From positions 1 through 56,033 of the forward strand of contig JAAVHZ010000065.1 of assembly GCA_014799465.1 (NCBI GenBank): DNA of 56,033 bases. Reading direction: 5' to 3'. The notes beneath the pieces were generated by a model. That model saw only the letters and a list, made by a program, of their open reading frames with translations. It did no database searches and had not been told where the DNA came from. This DNA is from Lachnospiraceae bacterium. GTDB lineage: Bacteria > Bacillota > Clostridia > Lachnospirales > Lachnospiraceae. The position numbers were made by a program, and so were the translations under genes. Positions 24,980-34,134 of this stretch are shown here, piece by piece. Within the stretch, counting starts at the first letter, position 1, and each line of letters begins with the position of its first letter.

Positions 24980-25843
24980 ATGGAAGGCAGACTTTACCTA
25001 TGTGCTACACCAATAGGGAATTTGGAAGATATTACATTAAGGGTATTAAGAACATTAAAAGAGGTAGACCTGATTGGAGCAGAAGATACAAGAAACAGTA
25101 TAAAGTTATTGAATCATTTTGACATTAAGACACCAATGACCAGTTATCATGAGTATAATAAGATAGAAAAAGCTGTATATCTTGTAAAGGTTATAAAAGA
25201 AGGAAAGAATGTTGCACTTATAACAGATGCAGGGACCCCGGGAATATCTGACCCGGGAGAAGAACTTGTCAGGCAGTGTATTGAATCCGGTATAGAAGTT
25301 ACTTCACTTCCGGGAGCAGCAGCTTGTGTTACGGCACTTACGATGTCAGGAATGCCCACAAGAAGATTTGCGTTTGAAGCTTTTCTTCCGGCAGATAAGA
25401 AAGAGAGACAGAAAGTCCTTGAAGAACTGAAAGAGGAGTCCAGAACAATTATAATATATGAAGCTCCGCATCATCTGATTGGTACATTAAATGAACTCAT
25501 GGAAGTTCTTGGAGACCGAAATATATCGTTATGTAAAGAGCTTACTAAAAAGCACGAATCTGTAATACGGATGACTATAGGAGAACTTATTGAAAAGTTT
25601 GAAAATGAAAAACCCCGTGGAGAGTATGTGCTTGTAATAGATGGAAAAAGTATGGAACAAAAAGAACAGGAAAAAAGAGAAGAATGGCTTAAAGTACCTA
25701 TAGAGGAACATTTGAGAAAATATATTTCCGAAGGTGAAAGTGAAAAGGAGGCAATGAAATTAGTAGCAAAAGATAGAGGCATATCTAAAAGAGATGTATA
25801 CCAATACTGCATTAAAAGAAAAAATGAAAATTGCAGTAAATGA
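24980..25843 (+). CDS. rsmI: 16S rRNA (cytidine-1402-2'-O)-methyltransferase
   Basis: A 287-residue tetrapyrrole-methylase-fold enzyme. The family blocks are complete: LYLCATPIGNLEDITLRVL (about 4-22), AEDTRN, ITDAGTPGISDPG (about 79) and FLPADKKERQ (about 133). It 2'-O-methylates C1402 of 16S rRNA in the P-site. ATG 24980 is preceded by AAAGGAA and gives the expected N-terminus. It closes the conserved holB-ricT-trmN6-rsmI block. An extra 60-residue C-terminal helical tail is common in this family. Confidence 0.95.
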   Translation: MEGRLYLCATPIGNLEDITLRVLRTLKEVDLIGAEDTRNSIKLLNHFDIKTPMTSYHEYNKIEKAVYLVKVIKEGKNVALITDAGTPGISDPGEELVRQCIESGIEVTSLPGAAACVTALTMSGMPTRRFAFEAFLPADKKERQKVLEELKEESRTIIIYEAPHHLIGTLNELMEVLGDRNISLCKELTKKHESVIRMTIGELIEKFENEKPRGEYVLVIDGKSMEQKEQEKREEWLKVPIEEHLRKYISEGESEKEAMKLVAKDRGISKRDVYQYCIKRKNENCSK

Positions 25844-25854
25844 AAGGGGGAAGA

Positions 25855-28716
25855 ATGTTGCCGGAAGATATAGTTAAAAGCAAAGAGGATATGATAAAGT
25901 ATATGGCTGAAAAATTAGAAAATATTAGAACAAATGATGTATCATTTGAAACAATAGTCAAAGAATCCGAAGTTGAAAAGTTTGGTTCACTTGAAGAGTT
26001 TAAGAATGAGGTATTGGATTATTTTATGGAGAAATCCATTGATGAAATGTCAGCAGCCACCGAGACATCAGGGTATTGTGATTTGACGGGAATAAATCAA
26101 TTGGAAGAATTGATAAAGCAGCAGTACTATTACATATTTGAACATTCGGGAAGATTTCATGCTGTAAAAGAATTAAATATTAATGCATCAAAAAACGGTG
26201 ATGGCAAGATAAAGTATTTCGATTTTTTTGAGCAGTCTGTTCTAAATGCCATAAAGAAAGGTACATCTGACGGAAGCATACGCTCTAATATAGATATATC
26301 TAAGCTGGCACGTCTTATAACAGAAGAAACATGTATACGGCTTCAGGGAATGATGGATTTGTGTTTGCATGACAGGGAAAGTATGTATTTTCTTCCTGTA
26401 GAGCAGATGGAGTTTTTTATTAAACTGATTAAAAATGAAGTTAAGCCTGCGACTAAACGTCATAAAAAAACGAAGAAAGATGGTTCGGACCGTCCGTTTG
26501 ATGAACTTACGGGACTACTTAGTAAAGATGCTTTTTATGGAAAAGTAGCTGATATACTTTCTGAAAATAAAGACAAAAATTATGAACTTATAGTAACCGA
26601 TATTGAAAGATTTAAACTTATTAATGACAATTACGGAATACAGGAAGGTGACAAACTGTTAAAGTACATTGCAGATAGAATAAGTAGTCTTACAGACCCT
26701 GATAACCCTTTATCTGCAAGGATTGGTGCAGATAAGTTTTTTACGCTTGTTGAACATAAGGGTGGTGCTGTTAATAATATTGTAAGTGAGGCCGTTGAAG
26801 ACATTAAGAAATATTCACCTAGTATGAATATATCCCTTAAATTCGGTATATACAAGATAACTGATAAGAGCCTTCCGCTTGCCTTTATGTGTGACAGGGC
26901 AATGCTGGCAGCTAATTCCATTAAAGGAAAGTATAATGTATCTTGTGCTTATTATGATGATTCAATAAGAAAGGATCTTATTCTGGAGCAGACTATTACA
27001 AATGAAATGGAAAAGGCATTGGCAGAGGAGCAGTTTAAAGTATTTTTCCAACCTAAATATGACCTGCTTACGGAATGCATAGCAGGTGCCGAGGCACTTG
27101 TAAGATGGAATCATCCTGATTTGGGATTTATTTCACCGGGAGTATTTGTTCCGATTTTTGAAAAAAACGGATTTATAACAAAGATGGATATATATGTATG
27201 GGAAAAAACATGTCAGTACATTTCAATTTGGAAAGAAAAGTTTGGTATGTGCATACCTATATCCGTTAATGTATCAAGAAGGGATATTTATAATGCTGAT
27301 ATTACGAAAACATTTCTGGAGCTGATTGATAAATATGGACTTCAGCCGGAAGAACTACATTTAGAGATTACAGAGTCTGCCTATACAGAGGATTCGGAAC
27401 AGCTTATCGAAGTTATAGATGAACTTAAAAGAAACGGATTCACTATAGAGATGGATGACTTTGGAAGCGGATATTCATCACTTAACATGCTTTCGGAGAT
27501 TCCTATAGATATACTTAAGCTTGATATGAAGTTTGTTCAGGGAAAAGATTTGGCTAATAACAGAAATATTATGAATTTTGTGATGGGGCTGGCTAAATGG
27601 ATGAATCTGCTCGTAGTTGCCGAAGGCGTAGAGACGCAGGATCAGATTAATGTACTTAAAGCCTTAGAGTGTAATTATGTTCAGGGATACTTCTATTCAA
27701 AACCACTTCCGGCAGAGGATTTTTTCGTGCAGCTTGAAGTGTCGGATAAAGAGCAGACAGCACAGATTCTCAACTACGGTATGGAAAACGAAGAGGTATA
27801 CATTCAAGAAGGCGGAAGTGACAGCGTTTTACTTGTTGTAGATGGTGTACTATGGAATTGCAATCTGATATATGAGTACTTTAAGGACAATTATACAGTA
27901 GCACATACGGGAAATGGTACTTCTGCATGGAATTATATATTAGACAATCATGAAAAGCTGGAAATGATAATAGTTGATTTGAATATTTCAGGTATGAATG
28001 GCATGGAACTTATAATGAAAGTAAGATCCGATAAGGAATTTGCCAATATACCTATAATAGCTACAGCACAGTTCGGTCAAGGCGGAGAAGAAATGGCACT
28101 TACACTTGGTGCAACTGATTTTGTTCAGAAACCATATGGTCGTGGTGTGATGATAAGACGTGTTCAGAATATTTTTATGCAGAATAACAGAATGAAAAAC
28201 AGAAATGGTTATAGTATAGAAGATAATATAGATAAGTCAAAGCTTGATCCGGATACGGGGCTTTATAATCAGGAAAAAATGAAGTCACATATATTTGCAT
28301 TTGTTAATAAGAAGTGTGACGGTAAGGCTATATTTATTGTAATAGATATAGATGATTTTAAAAATATTACTGATTCATTTGGATGGCCGGTTGGAAAACT
28401 TATTATTAAAAATGTGGTAAGTGTATTGAGAAGCTCATTTAGAAAGGATGAAATAATCTCACATTCAGGCGGAGACGAGTTTTGTGTATTTCTTCCGGAA
28501 GGTTTTGAAGATGACAGCTTGAAAAAACGAATGGAAAGACTTGTTAAAGATTTTAAGCTTGAAGTAGAGGAGATGAAAGTTACATGTTCGGTCGGAGTGT
28601 GTAAATATCCTGACGGAGCAGGAAATTATGAGGAATTATATGAACATGCTAAATACGCATTGTCAATGGCGAAGCAGTCAGGCAAAAATCAATACAGAAT
28701 ATATGGTGAAGAGTAA
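25855..28716 (+). CDS. Cyclic-di-GMP protein: TetR-like N-terminus, degenerate GGDEF, EAL, REC, GGDEF
   Basis: The 953-residue soluble protein has an N-terminal helical region (about 10-200) that resembles a degenerate TetR-type fold. A GGDEF domain with the signature decayed to IGADKF follows (about 212-370). The EAL domain (about 385-640) keeps EALVRW, VNVSRRD, LEITESA, DDFGSGYSS, KLDMKFV and AEGVET, so it is probably an active phosphodiesterase. A receiver domain (about 655-785) has phosphoacceptor MIIVDLNISGMNG and a conserved FVQKPY lysine, though one acidic-pocket residue is lost (VVDG instead of VDD). The last GGDEF (about 805-950) has intact SGGDEF. Both synthesis and breakdown of c-di-GMP are thus possible in one chain, tunable by phosphorylation. 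ATG 25855 follows AAGGGGGAAG. It starts 11 bases after rsmI. Confidence 0.92.
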   Translation: MLPEDIVKSKEDMIKYMAEKLENIRTNDVSFETIVKESEVEKFGSLEEFKNEVLDYFMEKSIDEMSAATETSGYCDLTGINQLEELIKQQYYYIFEHSGRFHAVKELNINASKNGDGKIKYFDFFEQSVLNAIKKGTSDGSIRSNIDISKLARLITEETCIRLQGMMDLCLHDRESMYFLPVEQMEFFIKLIKNEVKPATKRHKKTKKDGSDRPFDELTGLLSKDAFYGKVADILSENKDKNYELIVTDIERFKLINDNYGIQEGDKLLKYIADRISSLTDPDNPLSARIGADKFFTLVEHKGGAVNNIVSEAVEDIKKYSPSMNISLKFGIYKITDKSLPLAFMCDRAMLAANSIKGKYNVSCAYYDDSIRKDLILEQTITNEMEKALAEEQFKVFFQPKYDLLTECIAGAEALVRWNHPDLGFISPGVFVPIFEKNGFITKMDIYVWEKTCQYISIWKEKFGMCIPISVNVSRRDIYNADITKTFLELIDKYGLQPEELHLEITESAYTEDSEQLIEVIDELKRNGFTIEMDDFGSGYSSLNMLSEIPIDILKLDMKFVQGKDLANNRNIMNFVMGLAKWMNLLVVAEGVETQDQINVLKALECNYVQGYFYSKPLPAEDFFVQLEVSDKEQTAQILNYGMENEEVYIQEGGSDSVLLVVDGVLWNCNLIYEYFKDNYTVAHTGNGTSAWNYILDNHEKLEMIIVDLNISGMNGMELIMKVRSDKEFANIPIIATAQFGQGGEEMALTLGATDFVQKPYGRGVMIRRVQNIFMQNNRMKNRNGYSIEDNIDKSKLDPDTGLYNQEKMKSHIFAFVNKKCDGKAIFIVIDIDDFKNITDSFGWPVGKLIIKNVVSVLRSSFRKDEIISHSGGDEFCVFLPEGFEDDSLKKRMERLVKDFKLEVEEMKVTCSVGVCKYPDGAGNYEELYEHAKYALSMAKQSGKNQYRIYGEE

Positions 28717-28734
28717 AGTTAATGTGTGGGAAAT

Positions 28735-29328
28735 TTAATGTTTCCCACACATTATTTTGCAAAAAAATATGGCAGCAATGGTGCTGACTCCGGTTGCAAT
28801 CATTGCCGGCAGTACTATTGCAGTTGGATTGACTGAACCATATTGGGCACGGTAAGCAATTATATTTACAGGTATTAATTGCAGAGAGGATATATTAATA
28901 ATAAGAAAAGTACACATTTCACTGCTTGCCTTTTGTGCGTTGTCTATACCGTTTTGGGATATATTCAGTTCTGAAAGTGATTCCATTGCCTTTAGTCCTG
29001 CCGGTGTGGCTGCCCATCCCAGACCAAGAATATTAGCTATAATATTTGTAGTTATATGCTCACGGCTTTTATGATTCTTCGGTATTCCGGGAAAGAGGAA
29101 ATTTACCAGAGGTGATATAAGTTTTGTCATCTGGTCAATTATACCGGATTTTGTTCCAACTTCCATGATGCCGTTCCAGAAACTTACAATGCCCAGCATG
29201 GTAAGACAAAGCGTAACAGCTTCTTTTGAAGAATCAATGAATCCATTGGATACTTCAGATATGTTTCCCGTTATGGCTCCATATACTACTCCGATAATTA
29301 TCATAAATGCCCATATATAGTTAAGCAT
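28735..29328 (-). CDS. spmA: Spore maturation protein A-like nucleoside-recognition membrane protein
   Basis: A 197-residue membrane protein with about five helices. LTMLGIVSFWNGIMEVGTKSG (about 40-60) and NIIANILGLGWAATPAGLKAME (about 91-112) match SpmA, a nucleoside-recognition (Gate) domain protein needed for spore core dehydration in Bacillus. It normally sits next to spmB in one operon. Here the DNA downstream is the convergent c-di-GMP gene (18 bases), and upstream is degV, so no spmB is present locally. The missing partner could be elsewhere or the protein could have another role. Confidence 0.88.
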   Translation of the reverse strand: MLNYIWAFMIIIGVVYGAITGNISEVSNGFIDSSKEAVTLCLTMLGIVSFWNGIMEVGTKSGIIDQMTKLISPLVNFLFPGIPKNHKSREHITTNIIANILGLGWAATPAGLKAMESLSELNISQNGIDNAQKASSEMCTFLIINISSLQLIPVNIIAYRAQYGSVNPTAIVLPAMIATGVSTIAAIFFCKIMCGKH

Positions 29329-29377
29329 AAATGCTCCATTAAATAAATTTGTATATTATATTCGACATAAATGCCGG

Positions 29378-30262
29378 TTATGCATGCAAAGTACGTTTTG
29401 GTCTGCATGAACAGGCAATGCCAAGACCATCATATCCTATATGGCATGATACACTAAGGGAAAGGTTATCGCACATAACAGGCATACCCGGAAATGATGC
29501 TTTTATATCCTGTACCCATTTTTCCGTAACATCATCAGATGCACTGGATGCAGCCAGAAGATATATTTCGTTATTATCATATGCATTTTTAAATGTGGTT
29601 TCAAATTCGTGGTGCATTGCATCTAACATGGTTTTTTTAGAATTATTGAATCCACGGCATTTTGCATATGTGTCAAGAGTTCCTACATCAAATTTTAATA
29701 CGGGTTTTATATTTAGTATAGTACCGATTGCAGCGGTGGCAGGTGTAATCCTTCCACCTTTTTTTAAAAACTTTAATGTATCCACACCGACAAATATGGT
29801 CATATCTGCCCTTGAAGCTTCAAGAATATCTTTGATTTCAGATGCAGAATATCCTTCCTCAATAAGTTCAAGAGCATCAAGTACCGAGCGGTGCATAGGT
29901 GTAGATACCCTTCCATTATCCACAACAAATACTTTACCATTATAATCTTCTTCTGCCATAGCAAGAGCCGTACTGCATGAACCACTCAAACCACTGCTCA
30001 TTGGAATATATATAATCTGTTCGTATTCTTTAAGTGCCTTATCCCATAATTTCATTACATCAGCAGGGGAAGGCTGTGAAGAAGAAATATCAGCACCTTT
30101 CCGCATCTTGTCAAAAAATTCTTCTCTGGAAACAGTCACATTTTCATAAAAACATTCCCCATCTATAAAAAAAGGCATAGGCAGAACCATAACACCAATA
30201 TTTTCCCCCATCTCAGGCGTAATCCCACTATTACTATCCGTAACAACACCAACACTCTTCAT
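29378..30262 (-). CDS. DegV-family fatty-acid-binding protein
   Basis: A 294-residue DegV protein: VGVVTDSNSGIT at the N-terminus, SSSQPSPADV (about 80), IYIPMSSGLSGSCSTA (about 100), and a C-terminal lid domain. DegV proteins bind long-chain fatty acids; FakB members hand them to FakA kinase for phosphorylation and lipid synthesis. No fakA is nearby. ATG 30262 has AAGGAAGGAG upstream and is preferred to 30295. It lies about 50 bases before spmA on the same strand, so they may share a transcript. Confidence 0.92.
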   Translation of the reverse strand: MKSVGVVTDSNSGITPEMGENIGVMVLPMPFFIDGECFYENVTVSREEFFDKMRKGADISSSQPSPADVMKLWDKALKEYEQIIYIPMSSGLSGSCSTALAMAEEDYNGKVFVVDNGRVSTPMHRSVLDALELIEEGYSASEIKDILEASRADMTIFVGVDTLKFLKKGGRITPATAAIGTILNIKPVLKFDVGTLDTYAKCRGFNNSKKTMLDAMHHEFETTFKNAYDNNEIYLLAASSASDDVTEKWVQDIKASFPGMPVMCDNLSLSVSCHIGYDGLGIACSCRPKRTLHA

Positions 30263-30351
30263 AACAAAACTCCTTCCTTTTTCAAGTAAACACATTTAAA
30301 CCCAATATCCCTAAATACCACTAAATCCTAAAGGCACCCCACAACATATAT

Positions 30352-30420
30352 CCCATCCTCAATCCCGCAGACGGCCTTTGCAGCGTAGCGAAACCAGCCG
30401 TCGGAGGGATTGAGGATGGG
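30352..30420. terminator. Large hairpin between leuS and degV
   Basis: CCCATCCTCAATCC (30352-30365) pairs with GGATTGAGGATGGG, and AGACGGC with GCCGTC inside it. It lies just downstream of leuS on the minus strand. A T-run (TTTTATTTC) follows on the plus side only. It probably terminates leuS transcription. Confidence 0.7.
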
Positions 30421-30422
30421 TT

Positions 30423-32840
30423 TTATTTCATTACAATATTTACAATCCTTCCCGGTACGTATATTTCTTTTATCACATTTCCAGTAAGTTTATCGGCAAT
30501 AGCTTCCTTTGCAAGAGGAATTACAACATCCTTTGAATCGTCTTTATTAATTGAAATGGTTGCTTTTGTTTTACCATTTATCTGGACTGCTATTTCAACA
30601 GTAGATTCAACAGTCTTGGCTTCATCATATTCAGGCCATGATGCCTGGTAAAGTCTTCCGCCAAAGTTCATGATTTCCCATAATTCTTCAGTCATATGAG
30701 GTGCTACAGGGTTAAGCAGGGTTATAAGGGTCTTAAACTCACCCTTTGTTACCTTTCCGGCTTTGTAAAAATCATTTATAAGGCTCATCATTGCTGCAAT
30801 AGCAGTATTATACTTAAGGTTTTCAAAGTCACTGGTTACCTTCTTAATAGTCTGGTGCATCTTGGTTTCCATTTCCTTTGAATATCCGGCTTCTTCTGTA
30901 AGGATATCCTGAAGTTTCCATACACGGTCTAAGAAACGGCGGCATCCTTTTACACCGTCATTTGACCATGATGCACTTAAGTCGAATGCACCAATGAACA
31001 TTTCGTAAGTACGCAGTGTATCGGCACCAAATTCATTTACAATGTCATCAGGATTTACTACATTGCCACGGGATTTTGACATTTTTTCGTTATTTTCGCC
31101 CAGAATCATACCATGTGAGGTTCTCTTTTGATATGGTTCAGGAGTAGGCACTACATTATTATCATATAAGAACTTATGCCAGAAACGAGAGTAAAGGAGG
31201 TGAAGGGTGGTGTGCTCCATTCCACCATTGTACCAGTCTACAGGCATCCAGTATTTTAATGCTTCAGGACTTGCAAGTGCTTCTGAATTGTGCGGGTCTG
31301 TATATCTTAAGAAGTACCATGAAGAACCTGCCCACTGAGGCATAGTGTCAGTCTCACGTTTTGCAGGGCCTTTACAACAAGGGCATGTAGTATTTACCCA
31401 GTCAGTCATTGCTGCAAGAGGTGATTCTCCGTTATCTGTAGGCATGTAACTGTCTACATCAGGAAGCATCAGCGGAAGCTCGCTTTCATCAATAGGAACA
31501 TATCCACATTTTTCACAGTTTACGATAGGGATAGGCTCACCCCAGTAACGTTGTCTTGAGAATACCCAGTCTCTTAACTTGTAGTTGACTTTTCTGTTTC
31601 CGATGCCTTTTTCTTCAAGGAAATCTTTCATCTTTTCTTTGGCATCTTTTACTTCGAGACCGTTTAAAAAGTCAGAGTTAATGAGTTTTCCGGTGGCAAC
31701 ATCTGTAAATGCAGCCTCATTTATATCTGTATTACCATCTTTTCCTTCTACAACCTGAATCATTGGAAGGTTGAATTTCTTTGCGAATTCCCAGTCACGG
31801 TCATCATGTGCCGGAACTGCCATAATAGCACCTGTTCCATATGTCATAAGAACATAATCTGATATCCAGATAGGGATTTCTTTGCCATTTACCGGATTAA
31901 TGGCTGTAATGCCGTCAAGAACAACACCTGTCTTATCTTTGGCAAGCTCGGTACGTTCAAAATCAGACTTTTTAGCAGCGGCTTCACGATATGATATAAT
32001 ATCATCCCAGTTTGCAATATCATCTTTGTATTTATCAATATAAGGATGTTCAGGGGATACTACCATATAAGTAGCACCGAATAATGTGTCAGGTCTGGTT
32101 GTATATACTCTTAACTTATCTTCCTTATCTTTAAGGCAGAAGTCCACTTCGGCACCTTCAGAACGCCCAATCCAGTTCTGCTGTGATACTTTAACCTTTT
32201 CAATATAATCAACATCTTTAAGTCCTTCAATAAGTTTGTCAGCATATTCGGTAATCTTAAGCATCCATTCGCTCTTTACTTTACGGACAACTTCGCTGCC
32301 GCATCGTTCACATACGCCGTTTACCACCTCTTCATTTGCAAGACCTACTTTACATGAGGTACACCAGTTGATAGGCATTTCCTTTTTATAGGCAAGACCT
32401 GCTTTGAATAATTTTAAGAAAATCCACTGTGTCCATTTGTAATATTCAGGGTCAGTGGTATTAATTTCTCTGTCCCAGTCAAATGAATAGCCGAGAGATT
32501 TAAGCTGTTCTTTGAATCGCTGGACATTGTTTTTGGTAACGATTTTAGGGTGGATTTTATTCTGGATAGCATAATTTTCCGTAGGAAGTCCGAAAGCATC
32601 CCAACCCATAGGATAGAGTACGTTATATCCCTGCATTCTTTTTTTACGAGCTACTATATCAAGTGCCGTATAAGGTCGGGGATGTCCTACATGAAGTCCC
32701 TGTCCTGAAGGATATGGGAATTCTACAAGTGCATAGAATTTTGGTTTGCTGTAATCGTCAGTAGCAGCAAAGGCTTTTTCATCTTCCCATATAGTCTGCC
32801 ATTTTCTTTCGATTTTCTTTGGAATGTACTGTGTTTTCAT
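30423..32840 (-). CDS. leuS: Leucyl-tRNA synthetase
   Basis: A full-length (805 residues) class I synthetase that charges tRNA-Leu. The HIGH equivalent is in [20 protein letters not shown] (about 41-60). The CP1 editing domain (about 225-420) includes [15 protein letters not shown] and [15 protein letters not shown]. The KMSKS loop ([15 protein letters not shown], about 575) precedes the anticodon-binding domain. A zinc-ribbon insertion has cysteines CTSCK...CERC (about 160-180). It is preceded by a T-box leader, so it is induced when uncharged tRNA-Leu accumulates. Confidence 0.98.
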   Translation of the reverse strand: MKTQYIPKKIERKWQTIWEDEKAFAATDDYSKPKFYALVEFPYPSGQGLHVGHPRPYTALDIVARKKRMQGYNVLYPMGWDAFGLPTENYAIQNKIHPKIVTKNNVQRFKEQLKSLGYSFDWDREINTTDPEYYKWTQWIFLKLFKAGLAYKKEMPINWCTSCKVGLANEEVVNGVCERCGSEVVRKVKSEWMLKITEYADKLIEGLKDVDYIEKVKVSQQNWIGRSEGAEVDFCLKDKEDKLRVYTTRPDTLFGATYMVVSPEHPYIDKYKDDIANWDDIISYREAAAKKSDFERTELAKDKTGVVLDGITAINPVNGKEIPIWISDYVLMTYGTGAIMAVPAHDDRDWEFAKKFNLPMIQVVEGKDGNTDINEAAFTDVATGKLINSDFLNGLEVKDAKEKMKDFLEEKGIGNRKVNYKLRDWVFSRQRYWGEPIPIVNCEKCGYVPIDESELPLMLPDVDSYMPTDNGESPLAAMTDWVNTTCPCCKGPAKRETDTMPQWAGSSWYFLRYTDPHNSEALASPEALKYWMPVDWYNGGMEHTTLHLLYSRFWHKFLYDNNVVPTPEPYQKRTSHGMILGENNEKMSKSRGNVVNPDDIVNEFGADTLRTYEMFIGAFDLSASWSNDGVKGCRRFLDRVWKLQDILTEEAGYSKEMETKMHQTIKKVTSDFENLKYNTAIAAMMSLINDFYKAGKVTKGEFKTLITLLNPVAPHMTEELWEIMNFGGRLYQASWPEYDEAKTVESTVEIAVQINGKTKATISINKDDSKDVVIPLAKEAIADKLTGNVIKEIYVPGRIVNIVMK

Positions 32841-32892
32841 CTTAAAACCTCATTTCTTGAAATATTTTTCAAAAGTCAAATATCCCGAATAA

Positions 32893-33149
32893 ATAAAAAA
32901 ATCCGTCTCATTTAACAGAGACGGATGTATTCATTCGCGGTACCACTCTTATTCACCAGATTATCGGTGCACTTAAGTGTTCTGTAACGGGAACTGCCGG
33001 CTTTGCTTACTTTACTTTCGGTAGTGTTGGGCAAAGCTGCTCCAAGGCGAGTTGGGATATATTCATTGCTGCCTTGCACCTGCCGACAGCTCTCTGAAAA
33101 TGAAGTGATATCTTAATACTCCTCTTCAATGCATATGTTTTATATAACT
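32893..33149 (-). promoter_or_regulatory. T-box leader of leuS
   Basis: On the minus strand the conserved T-box sequence AGAGTGGTACCGCG is at 32949-32936. It is followed by a terminator stem ATCCGTCTC/GAGACGGAT (32901-32926) and a T-rich run. Upstream lies the AGAGAGC...GGCAGGTG stem-I region. The specifier is plausibly CTC (Leu) at 33051-33049, just before GCCTTGGAGC. Uncharged tRNA-Leu would stabilise the antiterminator and allow leuS transcription. Confidence 0.92.
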
Positions 33150-33156
33150 TTCACTA

Positions 33157-33185
33157 ATTGTATATCAATGAAGGAGATTCGTCAA
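33157..33185 (-). promoter_or_regulatory. Promoter of leuS
   Basis: Read on the minus strand: TTGACG (33185-33180), a 17-base spacer and TACAAT (33162-33157). It lies a few bases upstream of the T-box leader. Confidence 0.8.
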
Positions 33186-33248
33186 GGAGTGAAATTTATG
33201 TTTTATTCCCGCCCTAATCTTAAAAATCTGCATTATTGTAAAACAACA

Positions 33249-33677
33249 TTAATCCTTTTTCATATTCTCTTGTTGTATCAGATGGGATATTTCACCATAA
33301 TCAGGTGGATTTTCAACTATATATAAATCATCATTTATGTATATATACTGTTCTTCAAGTTCATCTCCAAGTGGATTGATTTCATATAAAAGCTTTTTAC
33401 CATCATACACATTAAAATACATTATACCTGCAAAATCCGGTACATCATCATTTGTTTTAGTATATACAGAGTCTTTTGGAAATAATTTTTTAATTATCTT
33501 TTTATTCTCTGTAAATAATTCATCATCAGCAAAACACAATGATAGTCTGTCTATTTTAGTAAAATCCAACTCTTTATTGCCTTTTGGATTAGCCTGCCAT
33601 TCTTTCCAGACATAGTAACACATTAACATAAATATAATGCAGATAACTATTGATACAGCTATTATTTTCTTCTTCAT
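33249..33677 (-). CDS. Small membrane-anchored protein, paralogue 1
   Basis: A 142-residue protein with one N-terminal membrane helix (about 4-23, IIAVSIVICIIFMLMCYYVW) and an acidic extracellular domain. I do not recognise a domain family. It is clearly paralogous to the next gene: both share ANPKGNKELDFTKIDRLSL, (K/M)FPKD, YDGKKLLYEI and ENPPDY(G/D)EISHLIQQ. The cysteine in the helix lacks a lipobox, so it is not an obvious lipoprotein. The pair sits downstream of a secreted cysteine peptidase on the same strand, suggesting the three act together; inhibitor or immunity function would be a guess. Confidence 0.7.
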   Translation of the reverse strand: MKKKIIAVSIVICIIFMLMCYYVWKEWQANPKGNKELDFTKIDRLSLCFADDELFTENKKIIKKLFPKDSVYTKTNDDVPDFAGIMYFNVYDGKKLLYEINPLGDELEEQYIYINDDLYIVENPPDYGEISHLIQQENMKKD

Positions 33678-33710
33678 AATAACAACCCCCTACTTATAAT
33701 AAAACCAACA

Positions 33711-34121
33711 TTAATTTTTTTTCATATTCGCTTGTTGTATCAGATGGGATATTTCATCATAGTCAGGTGGATTTTCAACGGTATACCACACATTATTTAT
33801 ACATATATGTTCATCTACAGACATAAAAATTTCATATAAAAGCTTTTTGCCATCATATGCATTAAATTCATATGCACCTGCATACTCATTATCAAAATAT
33901 TCTTCTGTATATGTACAATCCTTTGGAAACATTTTTTTAATTATATCTTTGTCCTCTGTGAATAATTCATCATTTCCTACCCACAATGAAAGTCTGTCTA
34001 TTTTTGTAAAATCCAACTCTTTATTGCCTTTTGGATTAGCTTTCTCCTCTTTCCAGACACAATAACACACTATGATAAGTATAATGCAGGCAGTTATTAA
34101 AATAACCGGTATTTTTTTCAT
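33711..34121 (-). CDS. Small membrane-anchored protein, paralogue 2
   Basis: A 136-residue relative of the preceding protein with the same layout: N-terminal membrane helix (about 3-22) followed by the shared ANPKGNKELDFTKIDRLSL core and the C-terminal ENPPDYDEISHLIQQ block. The region between is the most different (TYTEEYFDNEYAGAYEF). ATG 34121 has AAGGGG upstream; a longer in-frame start at 34229 lies inside the peptidase gene and is rejected. The tandem duplication is recent enough that a long stretch of both genes aligns without gaps. Confidence 0.7.
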   Translation of the reverse strand: MKKIPVILITACIILIIVCYCVWKEEKANPKGNKELDFTKIDRLSLWVGNDELFTEDKDIIKKMFPKDCTYTEEYFDNEYAGAYEFNAYDGKKLLYEIFMSVDEHICINNVWYTVENPPDYDEISHLIQQANMKKN

Positions 34122-34134
34122 ATTATCAATCCCC

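Noticed and set aside
29349-29945. 198-codon frame opposite degV
   Set aside because: The minus strand encodes an intact DegV with all motifs. The plus frame has no start site and no recognisable domain.
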